Counted from the first letter of the stretch, positions 7,762-15,926 are shown. The stretch: 40,671 nt of DNA from Frateuria defendens (GCF_001182895.1 NZ_LFQR01000102.1:1-40671), one strand, 5' to 3'. A program made the numbers and translations. Notes: generated from the letters alone by a model not told the origin.

Positions 7762-7812
7762 CGCTTCGCTCCTGTCGTATCAGGCGCGTAGTGCAACGGG
7801 TCGTTTGAGCTT

Positions 7813-7827
7813 GAGGAAGGGGCGGTG
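7813..7827 (+). promoter_or_regulatory. IS66-borne ribosome-binding site and GTG start for the helicase remainder
   Basis: GAGGAAGG at 7813-7820 lies 4 bases before a GTG at 7825 that is in frame with the helicase body. The last 16 bases of the IS end would be translated as the N-terminus of the truncated protein. Confidence 0.4.
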
Positions 7828-10800
7828 GACGGACGCTTACAGCAGACCCAGCTCGTCGAGGTGATGATCCGCCCCAAGGTCTACGTTTCTCGACTCGAAC
7901 ACGGCAAACAGCGGCGTATCGGAACGCCGGCCATTGTGACGCCCATCGTCGCGCCCGCCATGCTGGCACGCGACGGCAGGCTCTACCCGCTCTCCCGGAC
8001 GGTAGTGCCCCGCGACATTCTGGAGCCCTTGGAACGCGGTACGTTCTCTATCGGCAACGTATCCGATCAGGATGCCTATCTCACCACGAACACCATTGCC
8101 GGGATCAACGTTGCGACGGATGACGGCGAGCCGCTCAGCGATGCTGAGTTCGACCAGCAATGGGCAAGCTACATGGCCGCTTGCGATCAACTGCTGGAGC
8201 AGATCGGTCAAGGCTGGCCCGGTGCGGAAGACGGGTACGAACTCGCCGAGCATGGCTACCTCCTGAAGAAGGAGTCGTTCTCCGCCAGCCGGCACATCCT
8301 CCCCCTTTACGACCACATCCGCACCAATTCGCCAACCGTTCCTCTGTTCGACCGTTACGCCAGTACCGACATTTCTCCTCCCGAGCCCTGCCTGCCTGAC
8401 AACGCCGCGTTCTCCAAGCGGCTGGCGCATGCCAGCGACCAGTTTTCATTGGCGGCAGCGCAGCGCGACGCCTTGACTCACCTGCTGGCTGCTGAAACAG
8501 GAGAAATCCTTGCGGTCAATGGACCTCCCGGCACCGGGAAGACCACACTGTTGCTATCGGTGGTCGCCACGCTATGGGCCGAAGCGGCAATCGCCGACGC
8601 AGCGCCGCCGGTCGTGGTCGCGGCCTCCACCAACAATCAAGCCGTCACCAACATCATTGATGCGTTCGGGAAGGATTTTGCAACCGGCGAGGGCCCGTTC
8701 GCCGGCCGCTGGCTGCCCGGCGTCAACAGCTTCGGCGCCTACTTCCCTTCCGCAGGCAAAGAGGCTGAGGCATCACAAAAGTACCAGACCAGCAGCTTTT
8801 TCGGGATGGTGGAGTCGGAAGCCTATGTCGCCAAAGCACAGCAGGCGTATCTGGATGCCGCGGCGGCTGCATTCCCCGACATCGCCAAGGAACAGCTCGA
8901 AATCCGGATCGTCGTGGACGCATTGCGAGCATCGATTCAAGCCGAAGCGAAGAAGCTTGCCGCCATCGAAAGCGTCTGGTCGGAGTTGATCGCCGCACGC
9001 TCAGCGGTTCGGACCGAGTTGGGCGAGGAGCCGACCATCAGTATGGCGCAGCGCCGCCAGCTGCTTGAAACGGCGATGGCCGAGAAATGCACCATCGACG
9101 AGCTATCGGAGCGATGGGAACACTATCTCGCAAAGGAGCCCCTTCTCTATACCCTCTTCTCCTGGCTGCCGCCTGTCGCGAAGAAGCGTGTACGGCTGGC
9201 TCGCCTCTTCCTGAAGCCGGTCTGGCCCGCTCAGCATGCGCAAGGCGCTTGGGAGACTATCGATCAGATCGAATCCGCCATCAAAGCCGTTGCCAGCCAA
9301 GCCGACAGGGCCCTACGCGAGCAGACCCACAGCGTCGAGCGCGGCGAAGCTGTCCTGAAAGCGGAGCGCGATTATCTGACGCGCTGGCAAGCCGCACTGG
9401 TTCCGCTCGGTGTCTCGGATCGGGCAAGCAGCTTGTCCATAGCCGATTGCGATCCGCTTGCCGACACGCATATCCGCTTCCCGATCTTTCTGCTGACCAC
9501 GCATTACTGGGAAGGCCGATGGCTACTGGAGATGCAGGAACTACTGCCGAAGATCGAGGAAGTGCGGAAGCAGAGGAGGCGTGCCGCCTTGGAAGAACGC
9601 TGGCGGCGCTGGATGAAGCTGACGCCCTGCATCGTTTCGACGCTCTTCATGCTGCCGAAGCACATGGTCTTTCGTAAGAGGGGGGACGGCGGCCCAGTCG
9701 ATGACTACCTCTATGACTTCGCCGATCTGCTGATCGTCGATGAAGCCGGACAAGTGCTTCCGGAAGTCGCTGGCGCTTCATTTACGCTCGGCAAGAGAGC
9801 TTTGGTGATCGGCGACACATTGCAGATCGAACCGATCTGGTCGATCCCACCGAGCGTTGACATCGGCAACCTGCACAGTGCCAAGCTACTTTCAAACGAG
9901 AACCATGAGGATGGCTACGACCACCTTTCCGAGATAGGCAAGACAGTCGCTCGCGGCAGCGTGATGCGGATTGCGCAAACGCTGACCCGATATCACTACG
10001 ACCCCGATCTCGCCCGTGGCATGTTCCTATACGAACACCGCCGCTGCTTCGACGAAATCATCGGTTACTGCAACGCGCTGTGCTACCGGGACAAGCTCAT
10101 TCCGAGACGCAAACTGAAGACCCAAGCGCCTGCCGATGAACAAGATGGGCTGCCGGCGATGGGCTACCTCCACATCGATGGAATTTGCCAGAAGAGCGGC
10201 GGTGGCAGCCGGCGTAACCTGCATGAGGCGGAGACCATCGCCGTCTGGCTTGCCGAGCGCCGCGCCTCGCTGGAAGCTGCCTACGGACAGCCACTGCACA
10301 AGATCGTGGGGGTGGTGACACCTTTCGGGGGACAGGTGCAAGCCATCTCCAATGCCTGCCACAGCCTGGGCATTAAGGTTGGCAATGACGACGGTGGCAT
10401 GACTGTCGGCACCGTGCACTCGCTGCAAGGCGCCGAGCGCCCGGTCGTGATCTTCTCTCCGACGTACACCAAGCATGCCGATGGCGGCTTCATCGACCGC
10501 AGTGCGAGCATGCTGAATGTTGCAGTGTCGCGGGCGAAGAACACGTTTCTGGTGTTTGGCGACATGGATGTGTTCGAGTCGGCTCCTACGGCGACGCCCC
10601 GCGGCCTGCTGGCCACCTATCTCTTCCGGGATTCCACCAATGCCCTCCACTTCGAGCACCGGATACGACGGGACCTGCGAGGGGCGGGCACTGCTATTCA
10701 TCCCCTACGGGACGCACAGGAACACGATACCTTCCTACTGGACGCCATCGCCAGAGCGGGACGAGAAATCCACATCGTCTCGCCCTGGATCATCCTTGAG

Positions 10801-11184
10801 CGCATCGAGGAGATCGGCGCCCTCGACGCCATGCGCGCTGCAATCCTGCGTGACGTAAAAGTGACGATCTACACGGACCCGGAACTCAACACCGGTAGCG
10901 CCCCCGAAGGTCGCGATGAAAAGCGCAAGACGCTGCATGCCACCGCCGGCATCCTGCGCGATGCGGGCATTCAAGTCGCTTTCGTCGCCAGAGTCCACAG
11001 CAAGGTGCTGATCGGCGACGACGATCTGTACTGCGTCGGTTCGTTCAACTGGTTCAGCGCCAGACGGGACGCACAGTACGCCCGCCACGAAACCTCTCTA
11101 GCATATCGAGGACCGGGGCTGACAGGCGAGATCGAAGTCATGCGAGCGAGCTTGCGGGACCGCATCATGGACGACTACCCCTGA
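7825..11184 (+). CDS. Remaining ORF of the SF1 helicase-PLD nuclease
   Basis: The 3' part of the split gene could be translated as 1,119 residues from the GTG at 7825 inside the IS66 end, which has a good upstream GAGGAAGG. It keeps all recognised motifs: Walker A, DEAG, the C-terminal helicase motifs and the PLD-like HxK/GSxN pair. It lacks only the 63 N-terminal residues, so it may retain activity. Residues 340-620 form a large insertion between helicase motifs with long helices. An internal promoter would have to come from the IS or from read-through. Its neighbours are IS66 upstream and a degraded IS3 downstream. Confidence 0.8.
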   Translation: MDGRLQQTQLVEVMIRPKVYVSRLEHGKQRRIGTPAIVTPIVAPAMLARDGRLYPLSRTVVPRDILEPLERGTFSIGNVSDQDAYLTTNTIAGINVATDDGEPLSDAEFDQQWASYMAACDQLLEQIGQGWPGAEDGYELAEHGYLLKKESFSASRHILPLYDHIRTNSPTVPLFDRYASTDISPPEPCLPDNAAFSKRLAHASDQFSLAAAQRDALTHLLAAETGEILAVNGPPGTGKTTLLLSVVATLWAEAAIADAAPPVVVAASTNNQAVTNIIDAFGKDFATGEGPFAGRWLPGVNSFGAYFPSAGKEAEASQKYQTSSFFGMVESEAYVAKAQQAYLDAAAAAFPDIAKEQLEIRIVVDALRASIQAEAKKLAAIESVWSELIAARSAVRTELGEEPTISMAQRRQLLETAMAEKCTIDELSERWEHYLAKEPLLYTLFSWLPPVAKKRVRLARLFLKPVWPAQHAQGAWETIDQIESAIKAVASQADRALREQTHSVERGEAVLKAERDYLTRWQAALVPLGVSDRASSLSIADCDPLADTHIRFPIFLLTTHYWEGRWLLEMQELLPKIEEVRKQRRRAALEERWRRWMKLTPCIVSTLFMLPKHMVFRKRGDGGPVDDYLYDFADLLIVDEAGQVLPEVAGASFTLGKRALVIGDTLQIEPIWSIPPSVDIGNLHSAKLLSNENHEDGYDHLSEIGKTVARGSVMRIAQTLTRYHYDPDLARGMFLYEHRRCFDEIIGYCNALCYRDKLIPRRKLKTQAPADEQDGLPAMGYLHIDGICQKSGGGSRRNLHEAETIAVWLAERRASLEAAYGQPLHKIVGVVTPFGGQVQAISNACHSLGIKVGNDDGGMTVGTVHSLQGAERPVVIFSPTYTKHADGGFIDRSASMLNVAVSRAKNTFLVFGDMDVFESAPTATPRGLLATYLFRDSTNALHFEHRIRRDLRGAGTAIHPLRDAQEHDTFLLDAIARAGREIHIVSPWIILERIEEIGALDAMRAAILRDVKVTIYTDPELNTGSAPEGRDEKRKTLHATAGILRDAGIQVAFVARVHSKVLIGDDDLYCVGSFNWFSARRDAQYARHETSLAYRGPGLTGEIEVMRASLRDRIMDDYP
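7841..7848 (+). repeat. IS66 target-site duplication, right copy
   Basis: AGCAGACC directly after the IS66 right end (GCTTAC at 7835-7840), identical to 5810-5817. Confidence 0.95.
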
Positions 11185-11252
11185 TTCGTCAGCCGACGAT
11201 GGCGAGATGCTGGGCACAACTTGGCATCTTGTTGTAGAGAACGTGGCACCCT

Positions 11253-11278
11253 GGTGGTAGCAAGTGGGTAGCAAAGTG
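11253..11278 (-). repeat. GGTAGCAA direct repeat near the tRNA end (integrase-leader-like)
   Basis: GGTAGCAA at 11256-11263 and GGTAGCAAA at 11267-11275. On the minus strand this reads TTTGCTACCCACTTGCTACC, a pattern similar to the repeat at 57-78 (TTTTGTACCCACTTTTGTCC). Such motifs are frequent just upstream of tyrosine-recombinase genes, yet no integrase is found here. Confidence 0.35.
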
Positions 11279-11409
11279 ATCCAATCGTGGCGAATTTCTT
11301 CTCCGCAACACCATGAAGCCATCCTTCGCCCACCTTCCCGCCGACGTCCCCCCGGTTTTGAGTAGCACGACGATCTGGAGTCCAATCCCCAACCTGAAGG
11401 AGATTGGAC

Positions 11410-11673
11410 GTGAAGAAGCGCTTTTCCGAAGAGCAGATCATTGGCTTCCTGCGTGAAGCCGAGGCCGGGCTGCCGGTCAAGGAGCTATGCCGCCGGCATG
11501 GCTTCAGCGAGGCGTCGTACTACCTGTGGCGCAGCAAGTTCGGCGGCATGAGCGTGCCGGATGCGAAGCGGCTGAAGGAGCTGGAGGGCGAAAACGCCCG
11601 ACTGAAGAAGCTGCTGGCCGAACAGGTGCTGGAGAACGAGGTGATCAAGGAGGTCCTGCGAAAAAAGTGGTGA
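11410..11673 (+). CDS. IS3-family transposase OrfA
   Basis: An 87-residue OrfA starting at a GTG (KKRFSEEQIIGFLREAEAGL). It has a helix-turn-helix (VKELCRRHGFSEASYYLWRS) and a C-terminal leucine zipper (LKELEGENARLKKLLAEQVL). It is intact to its stop. A slippery A-run (AAAAAAG, 11661-11667) sits at the end, where the family shifts -1 into OrfB. The GTG at 11410 was chosen over a TTG at 11404 because MKKRF is the usual start. Confidence 0.9.
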   Translation: MKKRFSEEQIIGFLREAEAGLPVKELCRRHGFSEASYYLWRSKFGGMSVPDAKRLKELEGENARLKKLLAEQVLENEVIKEVLRKKW

Positions 11674-11738
11674 GCGCACCGGTCCGGCGGGAGCAGGTGC
11701 GCTACATGGTGGACAAGGGATTGAGCAAGCGCCGGTGA
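11670..11738 (+). pseudogene. IS3-family OrfB, truncated after about 22 codons
   Basis: In the -1 frame relative to OrfA the sequence reads VSAPVRREQVRYMVDKGLSK and then RR before a stop at 11736-11738. This is the typical first segment of IS3 OrfB, but the DDE integrase domain is absent. The element is broken here and no right end is recognisable before the tRNA. Confidence 0.8.
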
Positions 11739-11853
11739 GGGGGATTTCCGGGATACCAGCGTATCAGCCAGAGTCACTGGCGATCACAAAATGCACCTCG
11801 TAGGCTGATCCGTTCCTCATCAGACCTATCTCAGATTCAAGCGCTTACGATGA
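11739..11853. other. Unassigned junction between the IS3 remnant and tRNA-Thr
   Basis: 115 bp with no ORF and no repeat that I can place. It is the boundary between mobile region and backbone and could hold a degraded attachment site. Confidence 0.3.
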
Positions 11854-11890
11854 AAAAGCCCCGAGAAGCCTGGGCTTTTCGGGGCTCTTG
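11854..11890 (-). terminator. Intrinsic terminator of tRNA-Thr
   Basis: Read on the minus strand, AGCCCCGAAAAGCC pairs with GGCTTCTCGGGGCT and is followed by TTTTT. It lies just downstream of the tRNA 3' end. Confidence 0.85.
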
Positions 11891-11893
11891 AGA

Positions 11894-11969
11894 TGGTGCC
11901 GGAAATAGGAATCGAACCTACGACCTACGCATTACGAATGCGCCGCTCTACCAACTGAGCTATTCCGGC
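11894..11969 (-). tRNA. tRNA-Thr(CGT)
   Basis: The minus strand gives a complete cloverleaf: acceptor GCCGGAA/TTCCGGC, D-loop AGTTGGTAGA, anticodon loop TTCGTAA with anticodon CGT (Thr), T-loop TTCGATT, discriminator A, and an encoded CCA. The length is 76 nt including CCA. The 3' end faces the mobile region, the usual side for island integration. Confidence 0.96.
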
Positions 11970-12125
11970 GATGAGCAGGAAATTCTAAGAGCTGGGGTGG
12001 GTTGGCGCAAGACGGCATTTCGCGCCGTGGCTGCCCTGCGGCCTTTCCAGGGCAGGTGGATGTGCGTCCGGCGCGGCCGGGAGCGTGGCGGCGGCGTGCC
12101 ACGGCCGCCGCCCGGTCTTCGGTGC

Positions 12126-15100
12126 TTATTTCACGCCGTCGATGTACCAGTAGGTGCGCTTGCGCTTGCCCAGGGTGGGCGGGGATACCTTCTGCGCGCC
12201 CAGCGAGGAGGTGTTGTTGCCGCCGGTGGCGTTGGTCTGGTTGCCGCCACCGATCAGCACCGGGGTGATCACGCTGCCGCTTCCCTGGTCGATCGACACC
12301 AGCCCGAACACCGGCGAGGGCGGCAGGCCGCCGCCGCTGAAGGTGACGTAGCCGTCGGCGTTGAGGCCGGTGCCGTTGAGGAAGTTGATGGCATAGCCGC
12401 GTGCGATGCCCAGGTTGGGGTAGCACATGGTGGTGTCGACCTTGGGATTGGCCGGCGTGTTGGTGCCGAAGTAGGTGTAGCCGGCGACCGTGAGCGGGGC
12501 GTTCACGGCCTTCTCGCCGTTGTGGCCCAGGGTCACGTAGAAGCCCTTGTTGCCGAGGGTGGTGGAGTAGGGCGTGGTGGTGCCGCTGGCGGCGCCGGTT
12601 TCGTCGACCAGGTCGGACTCGGTGATCGGGGTCCAGGTGGTGGGCACGGTGTTGCCGGTGTTCGGGTCCTGGATCATGTACATGCGGTTCACCACGTTGT
12701 ACGCGGTGCCGGCCGTGGTCGAGGCCGAATACAGCGGGTGCTCGCGGTCGCCGCTGGCGGCCATGACCGCGTCGAAGTTGCGGGTGGGCACGACGTCGGG
12801 CGGGTAGAAGAACTTGCGCGCGTTGTTGCCGGTGCCGGCGAGGCCGGCCAGCTTGGTGACGGCCCAGGTGTCCGGGGTGGCGGCGGTGGTCGCCTCCAGG
12901 TCCACGCGCCAGATGTTGCCGCCCAGGTCGGCGGCGTAGAGGCGGTCGGTGTTGCCGTCGGCGTTGCGGTCGAGCAGGGTGATGTCGGCGGGAATGGCGC
13001 GGGTCATGCCGCTTGCCGTGCTGCAGGGGGAGAGCCCCGTGCAGTTGGGCGCGGCCGCCCACACCAGCGAGCCGTCGATCGCATCGAGCACGATGATCGC
13101 CCGCCCCTGGGTGTCGCTGGTGGGGGCCGGGTCGCTGTCCTCGGCCGGATCATAGCCGCCGCCCATCACGATCACCGGGTTGGTACGGCCCTTGACCAGG
13201 GTGACCTTGGGCTGCGACCAGGTCTGGCCCAGTTCCGCGATATGGGTGCTGGACTTCTTCCAGAGGAAGGCGGGCCTGAGCGGGTCGGTGACGTCGAAGG
13301 CATAGATGAACCGTCCGCCACGCCGGGCCGTGAGGTAGATGTAGACCTTCGGATTCTTCGGGTCGCGCAGGTCCTGGTACACCGAGGTGGTGCCGTCGAA
13401 GAAATAGTCCTTGCGCCTGAGCGTGGGGTCGGTCATGCCGTACAGCAGCACGCCGGGACTGTTGCTGTAGAGGCGCTGCAGCCGGTCGAAGAATTCCGGC
13501 GCCACGAACGACCACAGTTCGCCACCGGGGCGCACCGAGCCGATGCCGGCGGTCTGGTTGCCGTTGATGGCGTGGAACATGCCATCGTTGGAGCCGTAGA
13601 AGACCACCACGCCGGTACTGCCGGCGTAGTTGATCACCGTGGGGCGCGAGTGCAGCACGTCGCCGTGGATGGACGGGCGGACCGTGACTGGCGCGCCGGG
13701 GCCACTCTCGACTTCGTTGTTTGCGATGTCGGCGCCGCGCACCCAGTTGATCAGGTCGGACGCAGTGGGCGTGGTGGTGGTGCTGCCCAGCGCCGTGCCG
13801 CTGGTCAACGCGGTGTTGGTGGCGACGAAACTGGCCATCGGGTAGGTGGTGGAGCAGCTGCTGGTCGTGGTGCAGGTGTAGACCGTGCGGTTCTTTTGGT
13901 CGGAGAGATTGTCGGCGCGGAGCATTTCGCCCACGCCGCCCTTTTCCACCACCTCGCCGTCGGGCGCGTCGAAGGCCTGGCCAACGCCCGCCGGCGCGTT
14001 CACCCAGAAACCGTTGGTGGGCCAGTTGGTGACGATGGAGTTGCCCGAGAACGTGAAGGGGCCGTCGTTGGCTGCCGAGGTGTCTGCAGTCCAGAAGCTG
14101 ATGGCGTTGGGCGAGACGAAGCCCGTGCCCGAGCTGTTGATGGCCGCGTTGCCCTTGGCGTCCTCCAACTGCACGTTGTTGTCGCCGTCGAAGCCGAGCT
14201 GATACTGCTTGAGGTTGCCGAACCAGCGTGGCTTGCCGGAGCCGTCCGGCCGGAACATGCCAATGTAGACCTGGTTGAGGTAGGTGCCCTGGGTGTTCAC
14301 GCTTATCGGCAGGCTGACCGAGGCGAACACGCTGTTGACGGCCTGCACCTCGTTGAAGATCTGGGTGATGTCGTTGACCAGGTCGTTGAGCGCGGTGGTG
14401 CTGTTGATGTTCACCACGAAGTTCTTGCCGCCGCCGTTGTTCGCCATGCTCTTGACGAACTGGTCGTAGTCGGGGTTGCTGTTATCGGTGACGGTGATGG
14501 TGTAGGTGATGATGTTCTGCGGGTTCGTGCTGGACTGGCCCGACAGGTCGGTCTGGTACATGAAGCGCGCCCACTCGTCCGCCCAGTTCTGCTGATAGGC
14601 GTTGCCCTTCTGCGAATTGTTGTAGGGCGGAGGGATGGTGATCTGTGCGAGCTGGGCGCTGGTCGCGCCCGCGCTCTTCAGGGCCGTGTAGGCGTCGGTG
14701 TCGCCGTTGGCGACCTTGGGCCCGTTGTTGTTCACCGCGTTGGCGATGAAGATCACGAAGCTCTTCTGGCAGTTCTGCAGGTTGGAGGTGTATTTGGCCT
14801 TCGACAGGCCGGTCTGGCTGGCGTAGTAGGCCCAGGCCTCCTGCATGATCTCGTCGGCCTTGTTGGTGTTGGTGCCGCTCTGGGTGGTGATGCCGTCCCT
14901 GACCACGCCCTGGAACGCGCTGATGCCGCTGTCGTCCATCAGCGTGAGCGGGCCGGGCGCGGGAGTCTTGCCGGGGAAGTAGAAATCGCCGCCGCTGAAC
15001 TGGTTGTACATCATCAACCCCATGTTGATCTGGCCTTTCAACAGAGGGTTGTTGCCGATGCCGGTGACCGCATTGTAGAGCGCGCACCGCATGAAGTCGG

Positions 15101-15341
15101 CGTCCTTCGTCTTGCTGGTGGGCAGGAAGCTGGGGCAGTTGGAGCCGGCCGGGATGGTGACGTCGGCGCTCCAGGCGCTCGCGTCGTCCATCAGGATCAG
15201 CACGTTGGGCTTGCCCCCCGCGACCGGCGCGCCGGTGTACAGGTCGATGTCCTCGCCGGCGGCGAGCCCGGGCAGCGCCAGCGCCAGGGCGCAGAAGGCG
15301 ACGGCTTTCGGCATCCTGCCCGATGGTTTGCGAGGCGTCAT
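12126..15341 (-). CDS. pilY1: Type IV pilus tip protein PilY1, von Willebrand-A type
   Basis: A protein of 1,071 residues with a signal peptide (AVAFCALALALPGLAAGEDI). The N-terminal domain opens with KPNVLILMDDASAWSAD, a von Willebrand A-like strand with an altered MIDAS (DxSxxS rather than DxSxS). The C-terminal PilY1 beta-propeller carries FYGSNDGMFHAINGNQTAG and a calcium-binding loop (LLDRNADGNTDRLYAADLGG, about residues 788-807). PilY1 acts at the pilus tip in adhesion, in calcium-dependent control of extension and retraction, and in surface sensing. It is the last gene of the minus-strand minor-pilin operon, 30 bases after pilX. The ATG at 15341 was chosen; an internal ATG at 15314 is possible. 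Confidence 0.92.
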   Translation of the reverse strand: MTPRKPSGRMPKAVAFCALALALPGLAAGEDIDLYTGAPVAGGKPNVLILMDDASAWSADVTIPAGSNCPSFLPTSKTKDADFMRCALYNAVTGIGNNPLLKGQINMGLMMYNQFSGGDFYFPGKTPAPGPLTLMDDSGISAFQGVVRDGITTQSGTNTNKADEIMQEAWAYYASQTGLSKAKYTSNLQNCQKSFVIFIANAVNNNGPKVANGDTDAYTALKSAGATSAQLAQITIPPPYNNSQKGNAYQQNWADEWARFMYQTDLSGQSSTNPQNIITYTITVTDNSNPDYDQFVKSMANNGGGKNFVVNINSTTALNDLVNDITQIFNEVQAVNSVFASVSLPISVNTQGTYLNQVYIGMFRPDGSGKPRWFGNLKQYQLGFDGDNNVQLEDAKGNAAINSSGTGFVSPNAISFWTADTSAANDGPFTFSGNSIVTNWPTNGFWVNAPAGVGQAFDAPDGEVVEKGGVGEMLRADNLSDQKNRTVYTCTTTSSCSTTYPMASFVATNTALTSGTALGSTTTTPTASDLINWVRGADIANNEVESGPGAPVTVRPSIHGDVLHSRPTVINYAGSTGVVVFYGSNDGMFHAINGNQTAGIGSVRPGGELWSFVAPEFFDRLQRLYSNSPGVLLYGMTDPTLRRKDYFFDGTTSVYQDLRDPKNPKVYIYLTARRGGRFIYAFDVTDPLRPAFLWKKSSTHIAELGQTWSQPKVTLVKGRTNPVIVMGGGYDPAEDSDPAPTSDTQGRAIIVLDAIDGSLVWAAAPNCTGLSPCSTASGMTRAIPADITLLDRNADGNTDRLYAADLGGNIWRVDLEATTAATPDTWAVTKLAGLAGTGNNARKFFYPPDVVPTRNFDAVMAASGDREHPLYSASTTAGTAYNVVNRMYMIQDPNTGNTVPTTWTPITESDLVDETGAASGTTTPYSTTLGNKGFYVTLGHNGEKAVNAPLTVAGYTYFGTNTPANPKVDTTMCYPNLGIARGYAINFLNGTGLNADGYVTFSGGGLPPSPVFGLVSIDQGSGSVITPVLIGGGNQTNATGGNNTSSLGAQKVSPPTLGKRKRTYWYIDGVK

Positions 15342-15371
15342 GGCGGCGTTCCCGTACGTGGGGACCAGCGG

Positions 15372-15926
15372 TTAAGTGCAAGTGGTGCCGTTGAGCACGC
15401 GCACGGACACGCCCTGGTGGACGGTGACCGAGGCGGCCGTGTTGCCGGTATCGGTGACGCTGGACTGCACGTCCCATTGGGTCGCCTGGCAAGGCGCCGT
15501 GGCGGCGGCGCCGCCGCTGGGGATGACGCCGGTGTTCTGGCCAGAGCCGCTGAACATGCAGCCGAGGTCATTGGGGTCGGTGGGGTCCAGGTCCTGGTTC
15601 AGCACCGGCATGGTGTTGATGCAGGTGGGCGCCGCGACCTTCGCCGTGAAATCGGTGGTGTCGTCGCCGTTGACGTCCACCGGCACGTCGGTGGTCGTGG
15701 TGATGGGCGTGGTGGTGAAGGGTTGGCTGATCACCTGCTCGATGCCCTGCTGCGCCACCGTCTTGGCCTCCAGCCGGAACTGCTGGTTGGCGGCGATGCG
15801 GGTGTTGACCATGCTCGCGCCCACCATCGAGATGGCGAGGATCATGAAGATCGCCAGGAAGATCAGCGTGGTGACCAGGGTGAAGCCGCGCGGCGCGCGG
15901 CGAAGAGGAAAGCGGGTGGTGATCAT
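15372..15926 (-). CDS. pilX: Minor pilin assembly protein PilX
   Basis: A protein of 184 residues with a prepilin-like N-terminus (RGFTLVTTLIFLAIFMILAI), where Gly-Phe marks the peptidase cleavage site. It then has the PilX segment NTRIAANQQFRLEAKTVAQQ and a beta-rich C-terminal half with Cys residues (PTCINT, LGCMF, APCQA, TTCT). PilX is one of the minor pilins that prime pilus assembly with PilV, PilW, FimT and PilE. The start ATG overlaps the pilW stop (ATGA), so translation is coupled. The stop is 30 bases before pilY1. Confidence 0.85.
   Translation of the reverse strand: MITTRFPLRRAPRGFTLVTTLIFLAIFMILAISMVGASMVNTRIAANQQFRLEAKTVAQQGIEQVISQPFTTTPITTTTDVPVDVNGDDTTDFTAKVAAPTCINTMPVLNQDLDPTDPNDLGCMFSGSGQNTGVIPSGGAAATAPCQATQWDVQSSVTDTGNTAASVTVHQGVSVRVLNGTTCT

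Larger units (their letters stand above)
5818..7840 (-). mobile_element. IS66-family insertion sequence, complete
   Basis: A 2,023-bp element bounded by inverted repeats beginning GTAAGCG (left GTAAGCGCCCGCCC, right GTAAGCGTCCGTCC read inward). It carries tnpC and tnpB on the minus strand and no room for a normal tnpA. The perfect 8-bp duplication AGCAGACC on both sides indicates simple, probably recent transposition. It disrupts the helicase-nuclease gene in the opposite orientation. Confidence 0.95.
5629..11184 (+). pseudogene. SF1 helicase-PLD nuclease gene split by IS66
   Basis: The ATG at 5629 opens 63 codons (MRTDSLAYAGYWRHSLADAE, ending AKEAEQT) up to 5817. There the IS66 element enters. 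The frame resumes at 7849 with QLVEVMIRPKVYVSRLEHG after the duplicated octamer AGCAGACC. Removing 5818-7840 plus one octamer gives one uninterrupted frame of about 1,174 residues. In that numbering Walker A (NGPPGTGKTTLL) is near 284, the DEAG motif (LLIVDEAGQ) near 693, helicase motifs V/VI (VHSLQGAERP, VAVSRAKN) at about 919-955, and a phospholipase-D HKD-like motif (HSKVLIGDDD, then GSFNW) near 1113. The ancestral protein was probably a DNA helicase-nuclease. SF1 helicases with PLD nucleases are plausible in phage defence or island maintenance. Confidence 0.85.
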
